The notes beneath the pieces were generated by a model, which was not told the DNA's origin, made no database searches, and was given only the letters and a program-made list of their open reading frames with translations. A DNA stretch of 64,000 nucleotides from CALMAK01 sp964392265 (GTDB lineage Bacteria > Patescibacteriota > Saccharimonadia > Saccharimonadales > Saccharimonadaceae), in the NCBI GenBank assembly GCA_964392265.1, contig CAYMOS010000001.1:186001-250000 (forward strand), written 5' to 3'. This document shows positions 47,269 to 56,327 of this stretch, one piece after another; the first letter of the stretch is position 1; every line of letters begins with the position of its first letter. Position numbers and translations under genes: made by a program.

Positions 47269-47553
47269 ATGCAAGATCTCAGCGAACTCGAGCAACACGT
47301 ATTAACCGAGTTGCTCGAGAAAGGTCCGTTGCAGTATCCAGCACGACAGATCAGGCAGGCCACGAGCTTTTTCGGCCTGACTCATCGTCGACAGAGCGAC
47401 CTGTTCGAGGCGCTCGGTCGCTTGGAGCGTGAAGGATTGATCGTCAAGGATCCCGGTCAACGTCGACGCATTCTTGGATCGAAGGGCAAGCGTTACTACA
47501 CCAGTCGCATCGTGATCTACACAGCCGTGCGTTCTGGTCTGGTTGAGGCCTGA
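47269..47553 (+). CDS. Small winged-helix-like protein, G+C-rich, 94 aa
   Basis: The ATG follows CAGGAGGAGAGATAGCA. The sequence reads as a winged helix: LSELEQHVLTELLEKG, a second helix, HRRQSDLFEALGRLEREGLIV as recognition helix region, then a basic wing (KDPGQRRRILGSKGKRYY). A DNA-binding regulator is likely from this pattern. It sits behind a leader-peptide attenuator and a 12-bp hairpin (ACCAC...GTGGT) and is more G/C-rich than its neighbours, so it belongs to the acquired small-gene set. Confidence 0.65.
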   Translation: MQDLSELEQHVLTELLEKGPLQYPARQIRQATSFFGLTHRRQSDLFEALGRLEREGLIVKDPGQRRRILGSKGKRYYTSRIVIYTAVRSGLVEA

Positions 47554-47630
47554 GCCTCGGTTGCGGTCATCTAGGTCTCTATGATCCCGAAGACACCCTA
47601 GGGTTACCTCTCTAGACGTCTTCGATGAGG

Positions 47631-47661
47631 CGGGATGCGGGGCCACAAGCCCTGCATCCCG
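47631..47661 (+). terminator. Hairpin after the winged-helix gene
   Basis: CGGGATGC...GCATCCCG with GGG/CCC inside gives an 11-bp stem. A second pair CGAAGAC/GTCTTCG lies before it. No U-run follows. Confidence 0.55.
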
Positions 47662-47743
47662 TCGTTCCGCTCACTCTCCTCCTATACTCTCTTGATACAA
47701 ATATGGTATAACCTAAGTAGTAAATAATGCGAGGAGATGTTGT

Positions 47744-48136
47744 ATGGCAGAGGCCAAAAAGACAGCAAAGAAACCAAGTGTCGTTAACGCGGCAAAGTCA
47801 CTAAAAGGTAAAGGTGGTCAACATGCCAGTGGGTTTATGGAGTTCATTCGTACCCAAGGCGTAGTCGGCCTGGCCGTCGGTTTGGCAATTGGTACCGCAG
47901 CTGGTGATACGGTGGCAAAACTAGTTGAAGGATTTATCAACCCGATCGTACAGTTTATCGTAGGATCACAAGCAGGCTTGCAAGCAGCGGTATGGCATGT
48001 TGAATTATGGGGACGCAATGCCGACTTTGCATGGGGCGCGTTTGTGTCGTCAGCCATTACATTGTTGGCAACCGCCCTCGTGATTTACTGGATCATCAAT
48101 ATTTTGAAACTAGATCGACTCGATAAGAGCAAATAA
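47744..48136 (+). CDS. mscL: Large-conductance mechanosensitive channel MscL
   Basis: The 130-residue protein has the MscL layout: an extended lysine-rich N-terminus, FMEFIRTQGVVGLAVGLAIGTAAG as the pore helix TM1, a short outer loop, WGAFVSSAITLLATALVIYWIINIL as TM2 and a charged tail. It is an emergency release valve for osmotic downshock. The ribosome site is GAGGAG. A strong terminator follows. Confidence 0.9.
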   Translation: MAEAKKTAKKPSVVNAAKSLKGKGGQHASGFMEFIRTQGVVGLAVGLAIGTAAGDTVAKLVEGFINPIVQFIVGSQAGLQAAVWHVELWGRNADFAWGAFVSSAITLLATALVIYWIINILKLDRLDKSK

Positions 48137-48155
48137 GGCTGGGCAGTGACAGCAA

Positions 48156-48186
48156 AAAGATCGCCGATTAACACGGCGATCTTTTT
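48156..48186 (+). terminator. Terminator of mscL
   Basis: AGATCGCC and GGCGATCT pair around nine bases and are followed by TTTTTATTG. Confidence 0.9.
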
Positions 48187-48205
48187 ATTGAATCACAGGG
48201 GTTAG

Positions 48206-48236
48206 GGGTGGTCGCGGAACGTGTCCGCGACCACCC
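48206..48236 (-). terminator. Hairpin ending the 114-aa gene
   Basis: GGGTGGTCGCGG and CCGCGACCACCC form a perfect 12-bp stem around seven bases, just past the stop of the minus-strand gene; no U-run. Confidence 0.55.
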
Positions 48237-48241
48237 GTGTT

Positions 48242-48586
48242 CTAGGCGGCCCCTCTCGTAGCCCAGTCCTGTACGGACTGCCGCTTCTTCCGGCTCATCT
48301 CGGCGATCTGGTAGCAGTCCTCTTCGTCGAGGATGAACAGACCGCGTGCTACCAGTTCCCCCAGCGCTTCGGTGAAGATGTGGGGGTGCGTGTCGATGAG
48401 CTTGCGGAGGCCGGGCTCCAGCCATGCATCTGCATGGTAGGAGCACCACTCTGCAGCCCCGTAGGCTGAGATGCCGCCGCATCGACCGGCCAACCGGTAG
48501 AGTTGACACATCGTGCGACGCAGGGTCGGGAAGGGCGAGGTGAATGGGTCGGCCTCGACCGTGGTTAGTCTAGTAGGGGAAGGCAT
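48242..48586 (-). CDS. Small orphan protein, G+C-rich, 114 aa
   Basis: No family is recognised. Residues 25-60 contain three cysteines and several His/Tyr (CQLYRLAGRCGG, CSYHADAW), possibly a metal site, followed by a helical region (HIFTEALGELVARGLFILDEEDCYQIAEMSRKKRQ) resembling a winged-helix or zinc-dependent regulator end. Codons are G/C-rich and the gene has its own consensus-like promoter and hairpin, as in the other accessory units. The ribosome site is AGAAAGG. Confidence 0.6.
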   Translation of the reverse strand: MPSPTRLTTVEADPFTSPFPTLRRTMCQLYRLAGRCGGISAYGAAEWCSYHADAWLEPGLRKLIDTHPHIFTEALGELVARGLFILDEEDCYQIAEMSRKKRQSVQDWATRGAA

Positions 48587-48636
48587 GATGGCCTTTCTCT
48601 CGTCGGGAGTCCTAGGCGGTCGCCAAGAACAATAGT

Positions 48637-48665
48637 ACTATAGCATTTAATTGACGCCATGACAA
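48637..48665 (-). promoter_or_regulatory. Promoter of the 114-aa gene
   Basis: TTGTCA (48665-48660), 17 bases, TATAGT (48642-48637). Confidence 0.65.
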
Positions 48666-48698
48666 ATTATCAAAAGCAGCCTGTGGTACACTAGGGAC

Positions 48699-49235
48699 AT
48701 GACAAAGAAGGCAACATTACTGTGGATTGACCTAGAAATGACAGGGCTGAGTCCAACTGACGATAGGATTATGGAAGTGGCCGCGATTGCGACTGATTGG
48801 GAGTTTCACGAGGTGGCGACCTATGAGGCGGTGCAGCGAGTGGACCCTGCGGTGATGAAACAACGCATGGTAGGCGACTTTTGGGACAAATACAGTGCGG
48901 TTCGCGATGCCTTGCAGGCACAAAATGAACAGGGGCAGGATAGTAAGGTGGTCGAGGATGCCTTACTTGCGTTCATCGATGAGCATTTTGCCTCTGACGA
49001 GCGGATACTGCTAGCGGGAAATTCTATTCACCAAGATCGTAAATTTATTGAGAACGAGTGGCCGCGCCTCAATGAACGATTGCATTATCGTATGTTAGAC
49101 GTTAGTGCCTGGAAAGTGGTGTTTGATGGCAAATACGGCAAGCGATTTGCCAAACCAGAAGAGCATCGCGCCTTAGGGGATATCCGCGGCAGCATTTTAG
49201 AACTCAAGTATTATCTTGGCAAAGTTCGCGTCTAA
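48699..49235 (+). CDS. orn: Oligoribonuclease
   Basis: The 178-residue DEDDh exonuclease shows LLWIDLEMTGL (D and E), the middle LLAGNSIHQDRKFIE (D), and the final HRALGDIRGSI (H and D). It degrades 2-5 nt RNA fragments and pGpG to mononucleotides in the cytoplasm. TACACT with a TGG extension is six bases before the ATG, so the message is leaderless. Confidence 0.95.
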   Translation: MTKKATLLWIDLEMTGLSPTDDRIMEVAAIATDWEFHEVATYEAVQRVDPAVMKQRMVGDFWDKYSAVRDALQAQNEQGQDSKVVEDALLAFIDEHFASDERILLAGNSIHQDRKFIENEWPRLNERLHYRMLDVSAWKVVFDGKYGKRFAKPEEHRALGDIRGSILELKYYLGKVRV

Positions 49236-49250
49236 GCATACACTATAGCT

Positions 49251-50459
49251 ATGACAATCCAGGTGAAGGTGAGAAGGCGTCTATGGCTGCCGATCATTAT
49301 CGGCGTCGTGGTGCTTGCGGTGCTGTGCGTCATGGCATGGCTGTTGTGGCCACGTGGGACGAGTGCACCTTCATCGCAGCAAACTGTCCCCGTGCCGGCA
49401 CCCGAGCCTATTGCCCTTAATTCTAATGTCTTGTTCGTCGGTAATACCTTTTGGGGACGCTACACACAAGAATATTCAGCGAAAAGTCCGCTGGGACATG
49501 CCTATCCTTTCTCGCGCTTGAATGAATTGGGGCGTGAGAATTACGATGCTTGGATATCTGGACTGGAATGTCCGATGAAAGCGAGTGTTCATATGACTGC
49601 CGCCCAGCAAGAAGAGAATCTGCAGTTCAATTGTTCGCCTGACTTTTTGCCCGAGGCAAAAAAGTGGTTTACGGCGTTTAGTCTGGCAAATAATCATACC
49701 GATAATCAAGGAGCGGACGGCTTTGCCGAGACGCAGCGGCATCTTGAAGAAAATGGCATACAGTATGTTGGCCATTATGACCCAGCCAAGCTTGACGATA
49801 TCTGCGAAGTTATTGCTTTGCCAGTGACGGTGCGATATAGCGACAATAGCACGAAAAAACAGCAGTTACCGGTGGCAATATGCGCTTTTCATGGCGTCTT
49901 TAAGATCCCCACTGAGGCTGCGGTGGCTGAAATGAAGCAGTACAGCGAGGTAATGCCAGTCATTGCCATGCCGCATATGGGTGCGGAGTACAAGCCCGTG
50001 CCCGATCAGATCAAAACGGATTTTTATCATCGACTGATTGACGAGGGAGCCGATGTGGTATTAGGTGATCATCCTCACTGGATACAGTCGACAGAGGCCT
50101 ATAAAGGCAAGCTGATTGTCTATTCGATGGGGAACTTTATGTTTGATCAAGATTGGAACCCAGAATTGATGCGTTCGGCGGCGATCCGGACAGTGATTGC
50201 AGCAAAAGGTGATTCACTGAAGGACTGGCTGGCACTAGGGGAGAAGTGTCAGGCCTATCATGATGACTGTCTAGCCGTAGCTCAGCAACAGCACCTGACA
50301 AAATTGACGACGACGTATCGGTTTGGAGCGATCGGGACACAGACTGATACTCAGGCCTTGACTGGCATAGCAAGTGCAAGTGTCACGCAAGCAATTCTTG
50401 ATCGCCTACGATGGGCGCAGACAATGAGCGGGCTGAGTGAGCCCTACGGTGCATTATAA
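49251..50459 (+). CDS. CapA-like (PGA_cap) exported metallophosphatase-fold protein
   Basis: The 402-residue protein has an N-terminal membrane helix (residues 12-32) and an external calcineurin-like domain of the capsule-synthesis CapA type: GLECPMKAS, FSLANNHTDNQG, and GDHPHWIQSTEAYKGKL then YSMGNFMFDQDW. CapA proteins are needed for poly-gamma-glutamate capsules, but isolated members have unknown roles. TACACT is six bases before the ATG. Confidence 0.87.
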   Translation: MTIQVKVRRRLWLPIIIGVVVLAVLCVMAWLLWPRGTSAPSSQQTVPVPAPEPIALNSNVLFVGNTFWGRYTQEYSAKSPLGHAYPFSRLNELGRENYDAWISGLECPMKASVHMTAAQQEENLQFNCSPDFLPEAKKWFTAFSLANNHTDNQGADGFAETQRHLEENGIQYVGHYDPAKLDDICEVIALPVTVRYSDNSTKKQQLPVAICAFHGVFKIPTEAAVAEMKQYSEVMPVIAMPHMGAEYKPVPDQIKTDFYHRLIDEGADVVLGDHPHWIQSTEAYKGKLIVYSMGNFMFDQDWNPELMRSAAIRTVIAAKGDSLKDWLALGEKCQAYHDDCLAVAQQQHLTKLTTTYRFGAIGTQTDTQALTGIASASVTQAILDRLRWAQTMSGLSEPYGAL

Positions 50460-50486
50460 ACAGGGAGGCTGTGATATATTGAATAT

Positions 50487-50882
50487 ATGCATAACGGCCA
50501 CGCTTTTTATCGTACTACCATCGGGTTTACTCTGGTCGAGCTGGCGGTTACTATTTCGATCATCGGTATACTCATTACCTTATCAACAGTGGCGTGGAGT
50601 TCTTGGCGTCATCAAGTGGCGATCGACGTACTAAAGAATGATCTCACGCAGGCGGCGTCACAGCTAAAAAGTGACTTGAGTTGGAATAATGTCTATCCGG
50701 AACATGCCGAGGATGCTAATGGCGGTAAAGGCTTGCCGAAGAGTAATGGTACGATCTATGATTACACCTATATAGCAGGACTGAACCAGTACTGCCTAGC
50801 GGCAACGAGTGACACTGCAGGGGTGCCAACCTTCTTTATTACCAACCAACACCCCACACCACAAGAAGGTACCTGCCCCTGA
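50487..50882 (+). CDS. Type IV pilin-like protein, 131 aa
   Basis: A prepilin cleavage site IG/FTLVEL is seen with Phe14 as the first mature residue and Glu at +5, followed by the hydrophobic AVTISIIGILITLSTVAW. The globular domain has two cysteines (NQYCLAATSD and the final GTCP). It is the second detached pilin gene in the window. It lies 27 bases after the CapA-like gene. Confidence 0.85.
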   Translation: MHNGHAFYRTTIGFTLVELAVTISIIGILITLSTVAWSSWRHQVAIDVLKNDLTQAASQLKSDLSWNNVYPEHAEDANGGKGLPKSNGTIYDYTYIAGLNQYCLAATSDTAGVPTFFITNQHPTPQEGTCP

Positions 50883-50936
50883 GATTCAAGTCACTCGGTT
50901 GATAGCGGGAGGTGAGCGATATGCTACAGTAGTAGT

Positions 50937-51272
50937 ATGACGCATAAAGAGCTCGAAGAATATATCCTTAGTTTTCCAAATACGTGGCTCGACTATCCGT
51001 TTGGTGAAGGGACGAGTGTTTACAAGGTTGGTCATAAGGAGACAGGAGAGGGTAAGTTGTTTGCCATCATCGCCGATGACAGTAAACCCCTGCGCGTGAG
51101 TCTGAAGTGCGATCCTTTATTGGCGACGAACCTCCGTGAAAAATACGAATCTGTCTTGCCAGGGTATCATCTGAATAAAAAGCACTGGAACACCATTCTC
51201 TGTACCGGCCAGTTGTCACAGGATGAGATTTATGATCTTGTCCGATTGAGCTACAATCTTGTGACGCAGTAA
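50937..51272 (+). CDS. MmcQ/YjbR-family protein
   Basis: The 111-residue protein has the family pattern WLDYPFGEGTSVYKVG at the N-terminus, LFAIIADDSKPLRVSLKCDP in the middle and YHLNKKHWNTILCTGQLS near the end. The family has a double-wing fold with suspected DNA-binding ability and no firm function. The extended -10 TGC-TACAGT lies six bases before the ATG (leaderless). It is convergent with the next gene. Confidence 0.88.
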   Translation: MTHKELEEYILSFPNTWLDYPFGEGTSVYKVGHKETGEGKLFAIIADDSKPLRVSLKCDPLLATNLREKYESVLPGYHLNKKHWNTILCTGQLSQDEIYDLVRLSYNLVTQ

Positions 51273-51285
51273 CAGGGGTGACAGG

Positions 51286-52119
51286 CTAGCTTGATTTTGC
51301 GTCGTAGGAGGCGAGTTTTTCTTGTAATGGTTTGAGATCGTTGTAGATTGTCTCAAGGTGAGATTTTAATTCAGCGTTATTCGTTGTTTTGTGAATAGCG
51401 TCGAGTTGCAACATGATAGTTGTGAGGCGATAGGCCATTTCGCGGGCGTAGACTCGGTCAAAAATGCCATTGAGGCTTGCGTCTTCTAGTTTCTGGGTTG
51501 TTTCAACACTTGTATCATCTTGGGTGGCCGCTTTGGCGTCCCCGACAGCAACTCCCGCTGCCGTGAAGGCTTCGGTGAGGCTAGAGCTACTACCGGCTAA
51601 TTGTATAATGATCGTACTATTCAGGGCAGAGAGGTTACTACTACGAAGCTTGCTCTGTGATTCTTTGGCGATGAAGGCGGTCGTGGCAGTACGGGTCGTC
51701 ACCTGCTGGCTCATGCCGGCGATGTTTGGTTTACTGCCCTGCAAAACGGTAATAATGGCAAAGCCGATAAACCCAAGAAGAATGAGCCCGCCGATCAGGC
51801 CAACTTGTTTGCGCGAGAATCCCATTGAGGCTTTTTGCTTTGGGGAAATTTGGTCGAGGTAATCGATCGGTGCGATACCATCAGGTGTGAGAGGTGCCTG
51901 CGGGGCAGGGTATCCGGTCGTGGGCTGTTGCCACGGCTGCTGCGGGGCAGGGGATGGCTGGACTGACTGCTGAGGGGTGAGTTGCCACGGGTCAGCAGGT
52001 GCTGGTTGAGGAGGAACTTGTCCCGGTTGCATGGGCTGTCCTGGATAGCCTTGAGGCTGTCCAGCAGGAGGAACGGGAGGTTGTCCTTGTGGTTGGGGGC
52101 CAGGTTGCTCGGGATACAT
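51286..52119 (-). CDS. Membrane protein with Pro/Gln-rich cytoplasmic tail, 277 aa
   Basis: Residues 1-90 are low-complexity Pro/Gln/Gly (QPGPQPQGQPPVPP and similar), then SPKQKASMGFSRKQ, one membrane helix at about 106-127 (VGLIGGLILLGFIGFAIITVL) and an external helical domain of 150 residues. The arrangement suggests a cytoplasmic tether with an outer helical domain. No family is recognised. Confidence 0.6.
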   Translation of the reverse strand: MYPEQPGPQPQGQPPVPPAGQPQGYPGQPMQPGQVPPQPAPADPWQLTPQQSVQPSPAPQQPWQQPTTGYPAPQAPLTPDGIAPIDYLDQISPKQKASMGFSRKQVGLIGGLILLGFIGFAIITVLQGSKPNIAGMSQQVTTRTATTAFIAKESQSKLRSSNLSALNSTIIIQLAGSSSSLTEAFTAAGVAVGDAKAATQDDTSVETTQKLEDASLNGIFDRVYAREMAYRLTTIMLQLDAIHKTTNNAELKSHLETIYNDLKPLQEKLASYDAKSS

Positions 52120-52228
52120 ATTAGTCTATTATAAGCACAAACACTAACAGAGGTAAAGGCCAAAGGAAATTTCATCCCTAAAACCCTCGTGCTAGCGCCC
52201 TCGTGGCGATAAGAGGTATACTAGTGTT

Positions 52229-53974
52229 ATGCAAGAGGCCAAAGAAGAAGTCAGAGCCCGCCTCAATATCGAGGATGTGATTGGCGAGTACGTTCAGTTA
52301 AAACGTGCCGGGCGTAATTTTAAAGGTCTCAGCCCGTTTAGCGGCGAGCGAACACCGAGCTTTGTGGTCAGTCCTGACAAGCATATTTGGCATGACTTTT
52401 CTAGTGGCAAGGGCGGCGACGTCTTTAGCTTTATTATGGAAGTTGAAGGGATGGATTTTCGCCAAGCGCTTGAACATTTGGCGCGTCGTGCTGGGGTAGA
52501 TCTCTCAATCTATCAGTCGGCACGTAGTGGTGAGATTGCCAAAAAGAAAAAGCGGCTGCTGGAGGCTCACCGGTTAGCAGCTCACTATTATCAGCAGAGT
52601 TTGCTGCGTAATCAACACGCAGTAGAGTATGTTTTTAAGCGACGAGGGCTGAGTAAGCAAATTGTTCGTGATTTTCAAATTGGGTATGCGCCTTCTAGCG
52701 GCAACGCTTTGGTGCAGTTTCTGACAAAAAAGGGCTATGCAAAACAAGAGTTGGCTGATGCCGGATTGACCAACCGTTTTGGTGGCGATCTATTTCGTGG
52801 ACGAATGATGGTGCCTCTGATGGATGGCGGTGGGCAGGTCATTGGGTTTACGGCACGCATTATCGAGGATGATCCATCGGCACCAAAATATCTTAATACG
52901 CCGCAAACGTTGTTGTATGACAAAGGCCGCCATGTGTTTGGTTTGAGCCAGGCGAAAGAAGCGATCAGGACGAATGACTACGCTGTTGTCGTAGAAGGCA
53001 ACCTTGATGTTATCAGTAGCCATCAAGTCGGCGAGGCCATGGTGGTCGCAACTGCAGGCACGGCAATGACTGAACACCACCTGAAAGCTCTGTCACGACT
53101 GAGCGCCCAGGTCCGGTTAGCCTTTGATGGTGACAAAGCCGGCGTAGCGGCGACGGAACGTGCCATACCCATTGCCGAGGCGGTCGGTATAGAGTTAACG
53201 ATTATTACGTTGCCTGGCGAGGCAAAGGACCCGGATGAACTGATCAAGCAAGATCCCACGTTGTGGCGCACGGCGATTGAGCAAGCTGAACCGGCGGTAG
53301 ATTGGCTGCTACACCAGTACGAAACTCGCGTGACGATGACAACGGCCGCCGGTAAGCGTCAGTATACGACGGCAGGGCTATCATTGGTGCGGACGCTGAC
53401 TGATCCGGTTGATCAGGATCATTATATGCAGCTGATGGCACGCACCACTGGTGCGTCGATTGAGGCGCTGCGTGAAAAACTGTCTCGTGGGGCAGATGCA
53501 CCGGAGATACGACTGCGACCCGTGGATGCTTCGGCAAAAACGAACGAACAGGACACGGATAATCTTCATCAGGATGATTTGTTGGCGGTATTATTACTCG
53601 ATTCTGCTACACGCCAACAATTGCACGGTGTTGATGCGTCGCTGTTTGAGGGAGAAGCACGCCAAGAGATTGCCAAGTATCTGGCAGGTACGACCGAAAC
53701 GATTACTGATACCCCCGAGGCGTTGCAAAAACACGACACCTATGTCAAAATACTACTATTACGTGCCGACACTCGGTATGCCGGATGGAGCTCCAAAGAT
53801 TGCTCTCTCGAAACGGCCCGATTGCTCCGCCAGTGCATAACCGAACACAATAAAAAGAAACGAGAACAACTAATTACGAGATTGCGAGTGGCCGAGGACC
53901 AAGATGATGAAGTCCAGGCTAATGCAATTCGTGCCGAGCTAAATATGCTCATAAAGGAGATAAAACATGGCTGA
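52229..53974 (+). CDS. dnaG: DNA primase lacking zinc ligands
   Basis: The 581-residue primase has the N-terminal zinc-binding-domain fold, but all four ligands are replaced: the usual CPFH is SPFS (residues 35-38) and CFGC is DFSS (56-59), with TPSFVVSP kept between. The Toprim core is intact (VVVEGNLDV and LAFDGDKAG). A helical C-terminal domain follows for helicase contact. TATACT is six bases before the ATG. The stop overlaps rpoD by eight bases, giving the classic dnaG-rpoD pair. Confidence 0.95.
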   Translation: MQEAKEEVRARLNIEDVIGEYVQLKRAGRNFKGLSPFSGERTPSFVVSPDKHIWHDFSSGKGGDVFSFIMEVEGMDFRQALEHLARRAGVDLSIYQSARSGEIAKKKKRLLEAHRLAAHYYQQSLLRNQHAVEYVFKRRGLSKQIVRDFQIGYAPSSGNALVQFLTKKGYAKQELADAGLTNRFGGDLFRGRMMVPLMDGGGQVIGFTARIIEDDPSAPKYLNTPQTLLYDKGRHVFGLSQAKEAIRTNDYAVVVEGNLDVISSHQVGEAMVVATAGTAMTEHHLKALSRLSAQVRLAFDGDKAGVAATERAIPIAEAVGIELTIITLPGEAKDPDELIKQDPTLWRTAIEQAEPAVDWLLHQYETRVTMTTAAGKRQYTTAGLSLVRTLTDPVDQDHYMQLMARTTGASIEALREKLSRGADAPEIRLRPVDASAKTNEQDTDNLHQDDLLAVLLLDSATRQQLHGVDASLFEGEARQEIAKYLAGTTETITDTPEALQKHDTYVKILLLRADTRYAGWSSKDCSLETARLLRQCITEHNKKKREQLITRLRVAEDQDDEVQANAIRAELNMLIKEIKHG

Positions 53975-55067
53975 TGATACAACCAACGACCCGATAATTG
54001 ATGACGATGCAACGGACGTGGTAGATGCCAGCGGGGGATTCTTGTCGAGTATTAACGACATTGACGGCCCTGCAATTGATGAATTAGAGGATGAAGAGGA
54101 AGATATTGATCTTCTTAATCAGGGACAATATTTTGATGATGCCAGTGATGACTCGGTGCGTCTATACCTGCGTGAAATTGGTAAGATCCCGCTCCTTAAC
54201 GGCGAGGAAGAGTTGGAACTTGCGCAAAAAGTAGTCGCAAATCGCGATGAACTGGCTGAAGTACAGGAAAAGCTGGCGGATGAGGACCTCAAACCTGCCG
54301 AACGCCAAAAACTACAATCACGTATGACCAAACTGAGTCGTCCGAAGGATAAGATGGCCGAGGCAAACATGCGTCTGGTGGTGAGTATTGCTAAACGCTA
54401 CAGCGGCCGTGGACTTGACCTCTTGGACTTGATCCAAGAGGGTAATACCGGATTGTTGCGTGCGGTGGAAAAGTTCGACCCAGACAAGGGGTTCAAATTT
54501 AGTACTTACGCTACCTGGTGGATTCGCCAGGCGATTACCCGCGCTATTGCCGACCAGGCGCGCACGATTCGTATCCCGGTCCACATGGTTGAGACAATTA
54601 ACAAATTACTACGTACCCAGCGACGTATGACCCAGGAACTCAACCGTGAGCCAACGATTGAAGAGCTGGCGGTTGAACTAGAGATGGAACCGGAAAAGGT
54701 TGAATATGTCATCAAGATCAAGCAAGACATCACCAGCCTTGACGCCGGTGTTGGCCGTGATGAAGGTGAAGACGATAGCGTCTTGGGTGATTTCATTGAA
54801 GATGAAGATACGGCAACACCTGAAGAATCGGCTGCCAATCAGCTTTTGAAGGAACAAGTACAGAGTGTCCTTTCTAGCCTGTCAGAGCGTGAACAGAAGA
54901 TTATTAAAATGCGTTTCGGCCTTGAAAATGGTAAGTCACATACCCTTGAGGAAGTTGGCCAGGAATTTGCCGTTACCCGCGAGCGTATTCGTCAGATTGA
55001 GGCGAAAGCACTTGCGAAACTACGCAAGCATAAAGACGCTAAAAAATTACACGAATATTTGGGGTAG
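53967..55067 (+). CDS. rpoD: Primary sigma factor (sigma-70/SigA)
   Basis: The 366-residue protein has an acidic N-terminus, region 1.2 (DDSVRLYLREIGKIPLL), regions 2.1-2.4 (FKFSTYATWWIRQAITRAI), region 3, and region 4.2 (HTLEEVGQEFAVTRERIRQIE). There is no long non-conserved insert and region 1.1 is short. It recognises the TTGACA/TATAAT promoters seen across the window. A ribosome site GGAG lies inside the end of dnaG. Confidence 0.97.
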   Translation: MADDTTNDPIIDDDATDVVDASGGFLSSINDIDGPAIDELEDEEEDIDLLNQGQYFDDASDDSVRLYLREIGKIPLLNGEEELELAQKVVANRDELAEVQEKLADEDLKPAERQKLQSRMTKLSRPKDKMAEANMRLVVSIAKRYSGRGLDLLDLIQEGNTGLLRAVEKFDPDKGFKFSTYATWWIRQAITRAIADQARTIRIPVHMVETINKLLRTQRRMTQELNREPTIEELAVELEMEPEKVEYVIKIKQDITSLDAGVGRDEGEDDSVLGDFIEDEDTATPEESAANQLLKEQVQSVLSSLSEREQKIIKMRFGLENGKSHTLEEVGQEFAVTRERIRQIEAKALAKLRKHKDAKKLHEYLG

Positions 55068-55070
55068 AGA

Positions 55071-55646
55071 ATGAAGTTATCGCGTTTTGTGGGTGTTGCG
55101 GGCACAAATGGCTCGGGCAAGGATACATTAGGAAGAGTATTGGAACACGAGGGATATCGTGCGGCTAGTCTGAGTGACATCTTGCGTACAGAAGCTACTA
55201 AGCGCGGGTTAGAGCACACCCGCGAACATCTTAGCTCGATTAGTCATGAATTACGCATGGAACTTGGTGAAGGAGCTCTTTCACAGCGGCTCATAGAGGA
55301 AGCATCGGCGGACGAAAAACTCGTTATTACTAGTCTGCGAGTGCCAGGCGAAGTGGAGGCGATTCAAAAGCGCGGAGGAATAATTGTTTGGATTGATGCA
55401 GATCCCCACGAGCGCTATCGACGTATTTTGGCGGCACATCGTGATCGACCAACCGATGAAGTGTCGTTTGAAGAATTCCAACGCCAGGAGGCGGCTGAGA
55501 TGACCCCTAGTGAAGAAGGCGGTGGGTTGAATATGGCGGCCGTACGCGACTTGGCTGACGTGACAGTCCTTAATGACTTTGCCTCAAAAGAAGACTTTGA
55601 AACATATCTGTGCCAACGGTTTGAGCTTGGCGTATCTTCTGAGTAG
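55071..55646 (+). CDS. P-loop kinase, dephospho-CoA kinase/nucleotide kinase-like, 191 aa
   Basis: Walker A is GTNGSGKDT (residues 11-19), followed by ILRTEATKRG and a lid-like region ERYRRILAAHRDRP near residues 115-130. The pattern fits an AAA_18/dCMP- or dephospho-CoA kinase-like fold, but the substrate is open. It starts three bases after the rpoD stop. A similar kinase lies convergent to it. Confidence 0.75.
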   Translation: MKLSRFVGVAGTNGSGKDTLGRVLEHEGYRAASLSDILRTEATKRGLEHTREHLSSISHELRMELGEGALSQRLIEEASADEKLVITSLRVPGEVEAIQKRGGIIVWIDADPHERYRRILAAHRDRPTDEVSFEEFQRQEAAEMTPSEEGGGLNMAAVRDLADVTVLNDFASKEDFETYLCQRFELGVSSE

Positions 55647-55659
55647 AGTGCGATTGATC

Positions 55660-56226
55660 TTAGATGCCAATTTCTTGGGCGGCTACAGTAACTGCAGCCA
55701 GGTATTGCTCAAGTGTTCCTTCATTGACAATAAAGCGATCGGCCATGGCGATAGGGCCACCTTTTTCTAGGTGTTCGATTTCACTCCAATCACGTGTCTT
55801 GGACTGTTCGGCTGTTAATGGGTGGTCAGGGCGATTCGCAAGACGATGGTGGCGTATATGCCCAGATGCCAGCACAGCAATAATTGATAGTTCACCCGGA
55901 AAGGCATGCTTCAGTGCTTTGAACTCGGTCCACGAATAGAGTCCATCGGCGACAATATGATGCTGACCGGCATCAACAAGACGATTGATTTGCTCGATGA
56001 TTTGCTGAGCGATAAAATCATCACCTTTTTGTTGGCGCAACATTTCGCGCATATGAGCTTCGTTACTTTCGGTGACCACAAGGCCGGCATCCTCGATTGC
56101 TTGTAGAACAATAGTTCCAAAATGGACTTTTGGAAGTAATTTTTGTGTTAGATGCTCAACGGCAGTACTTTTGCCACTGCCTGGCATGCCGACAAAGGCG
56201 ACAATCTTGGTTTGTGAATGAGTCAT
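55660..56226 (-). CDS. P-loop kinase, AAA_18/dephospho-CoA kinase-like, 188 aa
   Basis: Walker A is GMPGSGKST (residues 13-21). The middle IVADGLYSWTEFKALKHAFPG and the lid HHRLANRPDHPL match the archaeal-type family of dephospho-CoA kinase relatives with AAA_18 fold. It differs from the convergent gene by sequence but shares the layout. TACAAT lies six bases before the ATG (56238-56233), so it is leaderless. Confidence 0.78.
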   Translation of the reverse strand: MTHSQTKIVAFVGMPGSGKSTAVEHLTQKLLPKVHFGTIVLQAIEDAGLVVTESNEAHMREMLRQQKGDDFIAQQIIEQINRLVDAGQHHIVADGLYSWTEFKALKHAFPGELSIIAVLASGHIRHHRLANRPDHPLTAEQSKTRDWSEIEHLEKGGPIAMADRFIVNEGTLEQYLAAVTVAAQEIGI

Positions 56227-56327
56227 ATTTCTATTGTATCAGGGTTACTAGTTGACACGTAGGGGAGTGACCAAGTAGAGTGAGAGTGTATCAATAAGCA
56301 AAGACAAAAAGATAGGATTTTTGCGTA

